Assembly: GCA_964346665.1 (NCBI GenBank)
Contig: CAYFVC010000069.1
Span: 1-31,524 of the forward strand
From: JAZGEG01 sp964346665
GTDB lineage: Archaea; Aenigmatarchaeota; Aenigmatarchaeia; QMZP01; QMZT01
Direction of reading: 5' to 3'
Length of the DNA stretch: 31,524 nt
Below the pieces are notes generated by a model that was not told the origin of the DNA, made no database searches, and saw nothing but the letters and a program-made list of their open reading frames with translations. A program made the position numbers and the translations under genes. The first letter of the stretch is position 1. Each line of letters opens with the position of its first letter. This document shows, one piece after another, positions 1-6,665 of this stretch.

Positions 1-134
1 ATTTCGAGGATAACGCAGCGGTCATAGTTGACGAGAAGGACGAACCCAAGGGATCGCAGATAAAGGGTCCTGTGGCGAAGGAAGCTGTGGAAAGATTTCC
101 AACAATCGGTAAAATCGCGACAATAGTGGTGTGA
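1..134 (+). CDS. rpl14: Ribosomal protein uL14, C-terminal part (5' end outside window)
   Basis: The reading frame is open from the first base of the window to a TGA at 132-134 and gives the last 43 residues of a protein. The segment contains VIVDEKDEPKGSQIKGPV and ends in FPTIGKIATIVV, which matches the C-terminus of archaeal uL14, a large-subunit protein near the subunit interface. It lies one base before the uL24 start, in the usual archaeal spc-operon order uL14-uL24-eS4-uL5. The start codon lies upstream of this window, so the protein is partial here only because of the window edge. Confidence 0.93.
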   Translation, partial: FEDNAAVIVDEKDEPKGSQIKGPVAKEAVERFPTIGKIATIVV

Positions 135-135
135 T

Positions 136-549
136 ATGAAGGAATGGTCAAATAAATGGGTAGCCAGCGTGAAACCAAGAAAACAGAGAAAATACAGGCA
201 CAAGGCTCCTTTGCATGTAAAACAGAAATTTGTTTCCGCCCACCTCTCGGAGGTTTTGAGAAATAGATTCGGAAAGCGTTCACTTCCCCTGAGAAAGGGG
301 GATGAGGTTAAGGTCATGAGAGGCTCGAATAAAGGGTTCAAAGGGAAGATCGAAAGGATAGACCTGAAAACTAGCAAAGTTTATGTTGAAGGGCTGAACG
401 TTAAGAAGGTTGACGGATCGGAGGTCTTGAGGCCGATAGACCCATCTAACCTTATCATAATCGATTCAAAAATGGAAGACAAAAGGAGACAGATGATCGT
501 TGAAAGGTCAAGGGAAACCAAGGAGAAGCGAAAGGGGAAAGGTGGGTAA
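136..549 (+). CDS. rpl24: Ribosomal protein uL24
   Basis: A 137-residue basic protein. The KOW motif is visible around residues 50-75 (KGDEVKVMRGSNKGFKGKIE), the RNA-binding signature of uL24, which binds domain I of 23S rRNA early in large-subunit assembly. The N-terminal segment with SVKPRKQRKYRHKAPLHV is typical of archaeal uL24. The ATG at 136 follows the uL14 stop after one base, which points to translational coupling inside one transcript. Length and domain content look normal for archaea. Confidence 0.96.
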   Translation: MKEWSNKWVASVKPRKQRKYRHKAPLHVKQKFVSAHLSEVLRNRFGKRSLPLRKGDEVKVMRGSNKGFKGKIERIDLKTSKVYVEGLNVKKVDGSEVLRPIDPSNLIIIDSKMEDKRRQMIVERSRETKEKRKGKGG

Positions 550-550
550 T

Positions 551-1228
551 GTGCATTTGAAAAGATATTCGATCCCGAAATACTGGAAAATGGGTAAGAA
601 GGAGAATACATTTGTTGTCTCGCCAAGACCAGGGCCACACAAAAAGTCCGAATGCATACCTCTTCTCGTCTTGCTCAGGAACGTATTGAATATGTTCGAA
701 ACTATCAAAGAAGCGAAGAACGCGATAAAGAAAGGGGAGATACTGGTTGACAAGAAGGTGAGGAAAGACCCGAATTATCCTGTGGGGCTAATGGATGCCA
801 TCGAAATCCCGAATATCAAAAAATATTACAGGGTTTCCGTGGGTAAACACGGTTTATTCCTTGAGGAGATGGCTTCTTCGCAGGCAGACAAAAAACTATG
901 CATGATACAAGACAAGAGAACCCTAAAGGGCGGGATCATACAGCTTAACCTTCATGACGGAAGGAATATCCTGACGGAAAAGAATATTTACAAACCCAAT
1001 GATTCGCTTCTCATCGAAATTTCCACTCAGAAGATTTTGAAGCATTACAAGTTCGATAAAAATTCGCAAGCAATCGTCATCTCAGGAAAGAACATTGGGG
1101 TGAAAGGGAAAGTAAAGGAAGTTTTCGATCGAAAAAGCATGCTTGAGAGCAACAGGATTGTGCTGCAAACCAAGGACGGAGAGATGGAAACGGTTAAAGA
1201 ATACGTACTGGTTGGTGAGGTTAAATGA
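551..1228 (+). CDS. rps4e: Ribosomal protein eS4
   Basis: A 225-residue archaeal/eukaryotic eS4, a small-subunit protein. The N-terminus HLKRYSIPKYW and the following RPGPHKKSECIPL are diagnostic. An S4-like RNA-binding region (about residues 40-100) is followed by a KOW-like segment with ISGKNIGVKGKVKEV near the C-terminus. I chose the GTG at 551, two bases after the uL24 stop, because family homology begins with its HLKRYSIP; the in-frame ATG at 500 would overlap uL24 by 50 nt and add 17 unrelated residues. A purine-rich GGTGGG precedes the GTG. The end overlaps the uL5 start (ATGA). Confidence 0.94.
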   Translation: MHLKRYSIPKYWKMGKKENTFVVSPRPGPHKKSECIPLLVLLRNVLNMFETIKEAKNAIKKGEILVDKKVRKDPNYPVGLMDAIEIPNIKKYYRVSVGKHGLFLEEMASSQADKKLCMIQDKRTLKGGIIQLNLHDGRNILTEKNIYKPNDSLLIEISTQKILKHYKFDKNSQAIVISGKNIGVKGKVKEVFDRKSMLESNRIVLQTKDGEMETVKEYVLVGEVK

Positions 1229-1740
1229 ATCCCATGAGAGAGATAATGCTGGAGAAGATCACGATCAATATAGGAGTGGGAGAGGCAGGCCCGAAACTTG
1301 AGATGGCGAAAAAACTCCTCGAAAAGCTATCAGAAAAGAAAGTTGTGGTTACAAAAACCCACAAGAGGACGACGTTTGGTGTCGCGAAGAAAAGGCCAAT
1401 CGGTGTGAAGGTAACGATAAGGGGGGAGAAGGCGAAGGAGTTTCTAAGAAACACTCTGAAAGCAAATGAAAACCGAATGAGTCCCGATCAATTTGACAAT
1501 AATGGGAACTTCTCGATAGGTGTGAAGGAGTACATAGATCTTCCTGGCGTGAAATATGATCCTGAAATAGGGATAATAGGTATGGACATATGCGTTACTC
1601 TTGTTAGGCCCGGATTCAGGATCAAGAGGAGAAAGATACGTAAGAAAAAGGTAGGGAAGAAACACAGGATAACCAAGGAAGAAACGAAGGAGTGGGTAAA
1701 AAAAGAATACGATGTTGAGATTTCAAAAGAGGAGGAATGA
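1225..1740 (+). CDS. rpl5: Ribosomal protein uL5
   Basis: 171 residues, normal length for archaeal uL5, which binds 5S rRNA and forms part of the central protuberance. The N-terminus NPMREIMLEKITINIGVGEAG is characteristic. The conserved GVKEYIDLPGVKYDPEIGIIGMDI segment (about residues 92-116) is present. A basic C-terminal region with RIKRRKIRKKKVGKKHRI follows. The start ATG overlaps the eS4 stop by four bases, which supports coupling. Another in-frame ATG lies three codons later (MREIM), but the longer start keeps the usual archaeal NPMRE opening. Confidence 0.95.
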   Translation: MNPMREIMLEKITINIGVGEAGPKLEMAKKLLEKLSEKKVVVTKTHKRTTFGVAKKRPIGVKVTIRGEKAKEFLRNTLKANENRMSPDQFDNNGNFSIGVKEYIDLPGVKYDPEIGIIGMDICVTLVRPGFRIKRRKIRKKKVGKKHRITKEETKEWVKKEYDVEISKEEE

Positions 1741-1758
1741 AAGCTAAAAGGTGTTGAT

Positions 1759-1980
1759 ATGAGTTTCGAAAACGCGAGAAAGCAGATAGAGAAAAAGCCC
1801 GTGAAGCTCGCTAGGTTCATGAAGTTCAACAAACCAAAAGAAAGGAAGTTCGGAAGGAATGTGAAACCCTGCAGGAGATGCGGAAAAACAGAGGGCGTTA
1901 TAAACAAATACGGTCTTCACTACTGCAGGCAATGTTTCAGGGAGATCGCAAAAGAACTGGGTTTTGAAAAATTTGAGTGA
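1759..1980 (+). CDS. rps14: Ribosomal protein uS14 (zinc-binding form)
   Basis: 73 residues. Cysteines C38, C41, C56 and C59 form two CxxC pairs (CRRC and CRQC), the zinc-binding signature of archaeal uS14, which sits in the small-subunit head. The family core usually covers only about the last 50 residues, so this protein has an N-terminal extension of roughly 20 residues rich in Lys. An alternative shorter start would be the Met at residue 21. The ATG at 1759 is preceded by AAAAGGTGTTGAT, a fair ribosome-binding site, which favours the longer form. Confidence 0.94.
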   Translation: MSFENARKQIEKKPVKLARFMKFNKPKERKFGRNVKPCRRCGKTEGVINKYGLHYCRQCFREIAKELGFEKFE

Positions 1981-1990
1981 GGTTTCAACT

Positions 1991-2377
1991 ATGAAGCACG
2001 ATTTGCTTGCTGATGTGTTTGCCGTCATTAAGAATGCGGATAGAATCGGTAGGAAGGATTGCCTAGTTCCCAGTTCTAGTATTATAAAGGAAATTCTCAA
2101 GCTGATGCAGAAGAACAAGTACATTGGTTCGTTCGAATTCATCGACGACGGGAAGAGCGGGAAATTTCGAGTGGAACTTCTTGGGAGAATAAATGATTGC
2201 GGCGTTATCAGACCGAGATTTTATCTCAAAAAAGACGAATTCATATCTTGGGAGAAGAGATTCCTGCCGTCCGTTAACGTGGGGATTTTGTTTGTGACCA
2301 CTTCGAAAGGTATAGTCGATCACAGACGAGCAAAAAAGGACGAGGTAGGAGGAGCTTTACTAGGTTATATTTATTAG
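1991..2377 (+). CDS. rps8: Ribosomal protein uS8
   Basis: 128 residues. It opens with MKHDLLADVFAVIKNADRIG, the classic uS8 N-terminus, and carries the C-terminal GILFVTTSKGIVDHRRAKKDEVGG block. uS8 binds helix 21 of 16S rRNA. An upstream in-frame ATG at 1964 would overlap uS14 and add nine residues not seen in the family, so I take 1991, which has a GAGGTTT purine run about ten bases upstream. In most archaea uS8 is followed by uL6; here it ends two bases before eL30, so the rest of the spc operon has been lost from this locus or moved. Confidence 0.95.
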   Translation: MKHDLLADVFAVIKNADRIGRKDCLVPSSSIIKEILKLMQKNKYIGSFEFIDDGKSGKFRVELLGRINDCGVIRPRFYLKKDEFISWEKRFLPSVNVGILFVTTSKGIVDHRRAKKDEVGGALLGYIY

Positions 2378-2379
2378 TG

Positions 2380-2649
2380 ATGCGAATGTCAATAGACAAG
2401 GAAATCAAAGAGGGGATGAAGGAGAAGAAGTTGGTAATCGGAAGTAGAAACGTAATAAAAGGTATTAAAAGCGATAACGTTAAATACGTTATCCTACCCA
2501 CAAACTGTAAGGAAGACGTGATGAACGAGTTAAATTATTACAATAAAAACTTTAAAGTAGAAATCAAAAAATTCAAGGGGAACTCCAGACAACTTGGAGA
2601 GTTGTGCGGTAAGCCGTTTAACGTGATGTTACTGGGGATAAAAAAGTGA
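2380..2649 (+). CDS. rpl30e: Ribosomal protein eL30
   Basis: 89 residues from ATG 2380 (87 if ATG 2386 is used; a GTG at 2377 overlaps the uS8 stop). The sequence matches archaeal eL30: KKLVIGSRNVIKGIKSDNVKYVILPTNC, then FKGNSRQLGELCGKPFNV, the L7Ae/L30e-type RNA-binding fold. In many archaea eL30 opens the str-type cluster after the RNA polymerase genes and precedes NusA, uS12 and uS7, and the same downstream order is seen here. What is unusual is its upstream neighbour, uS8. Confidence 0.93.
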   Translation: MRMSIDKEIKEGMKEKKLVIGSRNVIKGIKSDNVKYVILPTNCKEDVMNELNYYNKNFKVEIKKFKGNSRQLGELCGKPFNVMLLGIKK

Positions 2650-2660
2650 GCTGGTAGAAA

Positions 2661-3065
2661 ATGGCGATAAAACTGACTACTGAGCATGTCCGCTTCGTGG
2701 GGATATTCGAGAGATTAGTAGGAGTTCACGTAAGGGATTGTTTGATGAACGAGGACACAGTTTACTTCCTCATAGAACCAGGAAAAATGGGAATGGCGAT
2801 AGGAAGGAACGGGGTAAAAATAAAAAATGTGTGCAGGGCGTTAGGGAAGAAAGTGAAGATATTCGAACACGCTGACACACCAGAGAAACTCGTCCATAAC
2901 CTAATACCGAATACAAATTCAATTGAAATTCACGATGGTGTGATAACAGTTTCGATCCCTTCCTCCGACAGGTCAACCGTAATAGGCAAAGGAGGAAAAA
3001 ACATAAAGATGATAAGGGAATTCCTTAAAAGACATTTCAACATCAAGAATTTAAGGCTTAGATGA
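2661..3065 (+). CDS. nusA: NusA-like transcription factor (two KH domains)
   Basis: 134 residues, typical of the short archaeal NusA, which lacks the N-terminal polymerase-binding and S1 domains of bacterial NusA. KH1 is marked by EPGKMGMAIGRNGVKIKNV (about residues 39-57) and KH2 by SSDRSTVIGKGGKNIKMI (about 101-118), each with a GxxG loop (GRNG and GKGG). The protein binds RNA and is thought to act in transcription elongation or termination. It lies in the conserved order eL30-NusA-uS12-uS7. A perfect hairpin follows in the gap before uS12. Confidence 0.93.
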   Translation: MAIKLTTEHVRFVGIFERLVGVHVRDCLMNEDTVYFLIEPGKMGMAIGRNGVKIKNVCRALGKKVKIFEHADTPEKLVHNLIPNTNSIEIHDGVITVSIPSSDRSTVIGKGGKNIKMIREFLKRHFNIKNLRLR

Positions 3066-3074
3066 TAAAAAATT

Positions 3075-3095
3075 GACAAAGTCTTTGACTTTGTC
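3075..3095 (+). repeat. Perfect 9-bp/3-nt hairpin in the nusA-rps12 gap
   Basis: Arms GACAAAGTC (3075-3083) and GACTTTGTC (3087-3095) are exact reverse complements around a TTT loop. The element occupies most of the only sizeable gap inside this ribosomal operon, 17 bases before the uS12 start. No T-run follows, so an intrinsic terminator is not indicated. An mRNA processing site, stability element or protein-binding site are possible roles; none is shown. Confidence 0.7.
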
Positions 3096-3111
3096 CTAAG
3101 GATTGGATAAC

Positions 3112-3540
3112 ATGGGAGGAGCGTTCGCTGCGAGGAATTTGAAGAAGAAAAGGGGGAAGTTCAGGTGGAGCTCTGACCAGAAAAAGAGGAAGATGCTAAA
3201 GCTCTGGGGGAAGACCCCGCTTAAAGGAGCCCCGATAGCGAAAGCGCTCGTTCTCAAGAAAAAGGGAGTTGAACAAAAGCAGCCACATTCCGGAATAATA
3301 AAGGCTGTTCGTTGTCAGCTCATAAAGAATGGTATACAGGTCACGGCATTCGTCCCGAAGACAGGAGCGATAAAACACATAGACGAGCATGACGAGGTCC
3401 TCCTCGTGGGACTTGGAGGTTCACAGGGTGGAGCGGTTGGATCAATGCACGGGATTAAATACAAGGTTATCGCTGTGAATGGTGTTCCATTATCTGAAAT
3501 TCTGAAGGGGAAGAGAGAGAAGGCGAAAGAAGGCGGATAA
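3112..3540 (+). CDS. rps12: Ribosomal protein uS12, with divergent decoding-centre loops
   Basis: 142 residues, normal archaeal length. Recognised by LKLWGKTPLKGAPIAKALVL, the block QLIKNGIQVTAFVPKTGAI and IDEHDEV. uS12 lines the decoding site of the small subunit. Two loops that are nearly invariant in the family differ: the usual QPNSA reads QPHSG, and the usual GDxPGVRYKV reads GSMHGIKYKV. The Pro and Ser of the first loop are kept. I start at ATG 3112 (MGGAFAARNL); a TTG three codons upstream is less likely. The stop at 3540 is one base before uS7. Confidence 0.93.
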   Translation: MGGAFAARNLKKKRGKFRWSSDQKKRKMLKLWGKTPLKGAPIAKALVLKKKGVEQKQPHSGIIKAVRCQLIKNGIQVTAFVPKTGAIKHIDEHDEVLLVGLGGSQGGAVGSMHGIKYKVIAVNGVPLSEILKGKREKAKEGG

Positions 3541-3541
3541 T

Positions 3542-4138
3542 ATGAGGATTCTTCTTTTCAACAGATGGGATTTTTCGGGGGTTGAAGTGAAAGACCCCGG
3601 TCTGAAAAAATACATAAATTTACGACCTGTAGTTCTGCCGAAAACGAGCGGTAGGTACGGAACGGTATCTATTCATAAATCAAAGATGAACGTTGTCGAA
3701 AGGTTTATAAACAAGCTTTTCGTTCCCGGCCATAAGGGGAAGAAACATAAACTAACGTCAGGACACGTCGTTGGGAATTACCAAAAGGTTTTCAAGTCTA
3801 TGAAAGAGGCGTTTGAGATAATCGAAAGGCGAACGAAAAAGAATCCGATTCAAATTCTAGTGACCGCGGTAGAGAACGGAGCGTTATATGAGGAAGTGAT
3901 GGGGTACAGGTTGGGAGGGATAATCGCACGAAAGGCGGTGGTTGTCTCCCCGCAGAGGAGGCTGGATGTTTCCCTTCGCTTGATCGCGCAGGACATATTC
4001 TCGAAAACTTTCCAGAGCAGGAAAACCCTTGCTCAAGCAATCGCGGACGAGCTCATCGAGATCGCCAACAACGACCAGAGGAGCAATGTAATACGCGAAA
4101 GAATGAGGATAGAAAGAGAAGCCGAAGGTGCGAGGTAA
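3542..4138 (+). CDS. rps7: Ribosomal protein uS7
   Basis: 198 residues, usual for archaeal uS7, which organises the head of the small subunit around the 16S 3' domain. Conserved blocks include NVVERFINKLF, NPIQILVTAVENGALYEEV and the C-terminal SQRRLDVSLR-like segment (SPQRRLDVSLR), ending in ANNDQRSNVIRERMRIER. It follows uS12 after one base and is the last gene of this operon; an 86-base gap with a TATA box separates it from aEF-2. Confidence 0.95.
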   Translation: MRILLFNRWDFSGVEVKDPGLKKYINLRPVVLPKTSGRYGTVSIHKSKMNVVERFINKLFVPGHKGKKHKLTSGHVVGNYQKVFKSMKEAFEIIERRTKKNPIQILVTAVENGALYEEVMGYRLGGIIARKAVVVSPQRRLDVSLRLIAQDIFSKTFQSRKTLAQAIADELIEIANNDQRSNVIRERMRIEREAEGAR

Positions 4139-4168
4139 GGGTAAGGATGTAACTTTTTTCATAGAATT

Positions 4169-4181
4169 GAAACTTTATATA
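4169..4181 (+). promoter_or_regulatory. Archaeal promoter (BRE + TATA) for aEF-2
   Basis: GAAAC (purine-rich BRE) at 4169-4173 is followed by TTTATATA at 4174-4181. Transcription should begin about 25 bases downstream near 4203, leaving a leader of about 20 nt that contains the Shine-Dalgarno-like GAGAGGA at 4214-4220, five bases before ATG 4225. This separates aEF-2 expression from the ribosomal operon upstream. Confidence 0.7.
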
Positions 4182-4224
4182 GATTTATGGACAAATTAAA
4201 GAAATTATAATTAGAGAGGATAAT

Positions 4225-6405
4225 ATGGCGGCAAAGGACGTGACCCCCACAATTAAGAAGTTGATGAGGAAACCTGATCAGATTCGAAACATAGGGATTG
4301 TTGCGCACATCGATCACGGTAAAACCACCTTGACAGATAACCTTCTCGCAGGGGCGGGGATGATATCTGAGGAGCTCGCAGGCAAACAACTAGCGATGGA
4401 TTTCGTAGAACAAGAGCAGGAGAGGGGAATAACGATATATTCCGCGAACGTGAGTATGGTTCATGAATACGAAAAGCAAGATTATTTGATCAATCTGATC
4501 GACACGCCTGGACACGTTGATTTTGGAGGGGACGTTACGCGCGCTATGCGCGCGGTGGACGGGGTTGTAGTCCTTATAGATGCGGTGGAGGCTGTGATGC
4601 CGCAGACCGAGACCGTTATACGACAAGCCCTGAAAGAAAGGGTAAAGCCTATTCTGTTCATAAACAAGGTTGACCGGTTGATAAAGGAGCTGAAACTCAC
4701 CCCCGAACAAATGCAGGAAAGATTCAAGAAGATCATAACCGAGGTGAATGTGCTCATCCAGAAATACGGGGAGAAGGAATTCGCTAGCAAGTGGATGGTT
4801 AACGTTAATGATGGTGGGGTTGCTTTCGGTTCTGCCGTGAGAAACTGGGCCATATCCATTCCCTACATGCAAAAAACAGGGATAACGTTTAAGGATATCA
4901 TAGATCTCACAAACAAGGGACCTGAAGGTGAGAAGGAGCTTGCTAAGCGTTCGCCTCTCCACGTTATAGTTCTGGATATGGTGATAAGACATCTCCCAAA
5001 CCCTTTGAATGCCCAGAAGTATCGTATACACAAAATATGGCCTGGAGAGAGCGAATCGGATATCGCGAAGGACATGGCGGATTGCAATCCCGATGGGAAG
5101 CTAGCTGCGATAGTTACGAAATTGTATCCAGACCCCCATGCGGGTTACGTCGCTACTGTTCGGATATTTTCAGGGAAGATGAGAACAGGTCAGGAAGTTT
5201 ATCTTGTTGGAACGAGCAAAACCCAGAAGGTACAGCAGGTCTCTGTTTACAAGGGTCAGCAGAGGATAGGGATGGAGGAAGTGGATGCTGGTAATATAGT
5301 GGGAATTGTCGGTCTCAGGGAATCCTACTCAGGGGAAACGATATGCGACCCCGATAACGTTATCCCGGGTTTCGAGTCCATCACGCACATATTCGAACCG
5401 GTTGTTGTGAAGGCGATAGAACCTAAAAAGCCGCAACAACTCGCGAAATTAATTGAATTCTTAAGAAAAGTCGCCAAAGAGGATCCTACCCTTAGGGTCA
5501 AGATAAACGAGGAGACCGGAGAATATCTGGTTTCGGGGTTGGGTGAATTGCATATAGATGCGAAGATCGAAAGACCACTGAAGGAAGAGGGTTTCGATGT
5601 GGATGTTTCTCCCCCAATCGTTATTTACAGAGAATCAGTGAAAGGTGTGACACCCGAGGCGATAGAAGGTAAATCTCCTAACAAGCACAATAGGTTCTAC
5701 ATCATAACCGAACCTCTGGAAGGGAAGGTTCACCATGCAATGATAAGGGGCGAGATGCCTTCGAACATAGAAGTCAAGAAAAAAGACGTTGAGTTGCAAA
5801 ACAAACTGGTTGATCTCGGATTCGATAGAGAGGAATCGAAAAAGGTGAAACTTATACACAACCGTAACGTGTTTCTCGATATGACAAGAGGGGTTCACGC
5901 TATATTGGAAGTGATGGAGATGCTTAAGCAGGCTTTCATGGAAGCGATGGATGAGGGTCCTCTTGCGAGAGAGCCCTGCGATGCGATAAAGGTTAAACTG
6001 GTTGATGCGAAACTTCACGAAGATGCGATACATAGGGGTCCTGCACAGGTCGTGCCGAGCACACGTTCCGCTATAAGAGAAGCGATGGTTTCAGGGAAGG
6101 CGTACATGCTTGAACCCAAACAGATCATAAGGATTGATGTCCCCACAGATCAGCTGAGTGGGGCTATGAAAGAGGTTCAGAACAGGAGAGGTCAGATACT
6201 GGAGATGGGAGAGGAGAGGGGAACGACGAGTATAACAGCTAAGCTCCCGGTTGCCGAGATGTTCGGTTTCAATTCGTCTTTGAAATCCTCAACAGGAGGA
6301 CAGGGTTTTTATTGGCTTATAGACGTGGTTTATGAACCCCTGCCAAGAGATCTCGCGCAAAAGGTAATAAGCCAGATAAAACAGAGAAAGGGCATAAGTG
6401 ATTAA
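4225..6405 (+). CDS. fusA: Translation elongation factor aEF-2
   Basis: 726 residues, usual length for archaeal EF-2, the GTPase that drives ribosomal translocation. The G1 motif AHIDHGKTT is at residues 27-35, G3 is DTPGHVDFGG near residue 94, and G4 is NKVDRL near residue 149. Domain IV carries LHEDAIHRGPAQVVPSTRS; its histidine at about residue 603 (codon 6031-6033) aligns with the diphthamide-modified His. No truncation or missing motif was seen. The gene follows uS7 as in many archaea but has its own promoter, and it is followed by tRNA-Pro. Confidence 0.97.
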   Translation: MAAKDVTPTIKKLMRKPDQIRNIGIVAHIDHGKTTLTDNLLAGAGMISEELAGKQLAMDFVEQEQERGITIYSANVSMVHEYEKQDYLINLIDTPGHVDFGGDVTRAMRAVDGVVVLIDAVEAVMPQTETVIRQALKERVKPILFINKVDRLIKELKLTPEQMQERFKKIITEVNVLIQKYGEKEFASKWMVNVNDGGVAFGSAVRNWAISIPYMQKTGITFKDIIDLTNKGPEGEKELAKRSPLHVIVLDMVIRHLPNPLNAQKYRIHKIWPGESESDIAKDMADCNPDGKLAAIVTKLYPDPHAGYVATVRIFSGKMRTGQEVYLVGTSKTQKVQQVSVYKGQQRIGMEEVDAGNIVGIVGLRESYSGETICDPDNVIPGFESITHIFEPVVVKAIEPKKPQQLAKLIEFLRKVAKEDPTLRVKINEETGEYLVSGLGELHIDAKIERPLKEEGFDVDVSPPIVIYRESVKGVTPEAIEGKSPNKHNRFYIITEPLEGKVHHAMIRGEMPSNIEVKKKDVELQNKLVDLGFDREESKKVKLIHNRNVFLDMTRGVHAILEVMEMLKQAFMEAMDEGPLAREPCDAIKVKLVDAKLHEDAIHRGPAQVVPSTRSAIREAMVSGKAYMLEPKQIIRIDVPTDQLSGAMKEVQNRRGQILEMGEERGTTSITAKLPVAEMFGFNSSLKSSTGGQGFYWLIDVVYEPLPRDLAQKVISQIKQRKGISD

Positions 6406-6429
6406 ACTCTTAATTCTCTCGGTTTTAAC

Positions 6430-6440
6430 TTTTTAATATA
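6430..6440 (+). promoter_or_regulatory. TATA box for tRNA-Pro
   Basis: TTTTTAATATA at 6430-6440 lies about 24-35 bases before the first base of the tRNA acceptor stem (6465), the spacing expected for archaeal TBP/TFB-driven transcription starting just upstream of the tRNA. Confidence 0.55.
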
Positions 6441-6487
6441 ATGTTCCAATAAATTTGTATCAATGGGGCCGTGGTGTAGTTTGGTCT

Positions 6488-6519
6488 AGTTTCCATCTCG
6501 CAAGAGAGGCGACGCCATT
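6488..6519 (+). other. tRNA-Pro intron 1 (D-loop, before A21), 32 nt
   Basis: The central helix pairs exon TGGT (6482-6485) with intron GCCA (6514-6517). The bulges are CT|A (6486-6488) and TT|A (6518-6520), cut between their second and third bases. The intron helix is GTT/GAC-like, with a CCATCTC/GAGAGG stem capped by a GCAA tetraloop. The outer exon helix is not directly adjacent, so the motif is relaxed. Cutting one base later gives the same mature RNA because 6488 and 6520 are both A. Confidence 0.8.
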
Positions 6520-6536
6520 AGCATTCAGGCTTCGGG

Positions 6537-6605
6537 ACCCGCTTTTCCCGCTGACGCTTGCGTCCAAAAGCGGGTAAGCAAAAACCTGGAAATGAAGGGC
6601 GAAAA
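6537..6605 (+). other. tRNA-Pro intron 2 (anticodon loop, 37/38), 69 nt
   Basis: This is a canonical BHB. The exon helix is CAGGC/GTCTG. The central helix pairs TTCG (6531-6534) with CGAA (6600-6603). The three-base bulges are GG|A (6535-6537) and AA|A (6604-6606). The intron helix pairs CCC (6538-6540) with GGG (6597-6599). Inside lies a GACGC-TT-GCGTC hairpin. CCCGCTTTT (6538-6546) can also pair perfectly with AAAAGCGGG (6566-6574), which would compete with the BHB. Confidence 0.9.
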
Positions 6606-6626
6606 AGTCTGCGACCTGAGTTCAAA

Positions 6627-6665
6627 GGGCGTTTGAAGCAGTTTTCAACTGCTTCTGTCTGAAAC
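6627..6665 (+). other. tRNA-Pro intron 3 (T-loop, 59/60), 39 nt
   Basis: This is a canonical BHB. The exon helix is CTGAG/CTCAG. The central helix pairs TTCA (6621-6624) with TGAA (6660-6663). The bulges are AA|G (6625-6627) and AC|T (6664-6666). The intron helix pairs GGC (6628-6630) with GTC (6657-6659). It is capped by a perfect 9-bp hairpin with arms GAAGCAGTT and AACTGCTTC (6635-6655). Confidence 0.92.

Noticed and set aside
500..550. Upstream ATG start for eS4 at 500
   Set aside because: It overlaps uL24 by 50 nt and adds 17 residues unlike the family; the GTG at 551 begins at the conserved HLKRY.
3096..3111. Intrinsic terminator between nusA and rps12
   Set aside because: The hairpin at 3075-3095 is perfect but is not followed by a T-run, and no new promoter is evident before uS12.
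4390..5031. 213-codon open frame on the minus strand inside aEF-2
   Set aside because: Shadow of a highly conserved gene; no recognisable domain and no promoter or ribosome-binding site.
6585..6589. CCTGG as the 3' strand of the tRNA-Pro anticodon stem
   Set aside because: It pairs with TCAGG but leaves no base 26, a 31-39 mismatch or an extra 26-nt insertion in the variable loop, and no proper splice motif. GTCTG at 6607-6611 gives a five-pair stem, normal variable loop and perfect bulge-helix-bulge.
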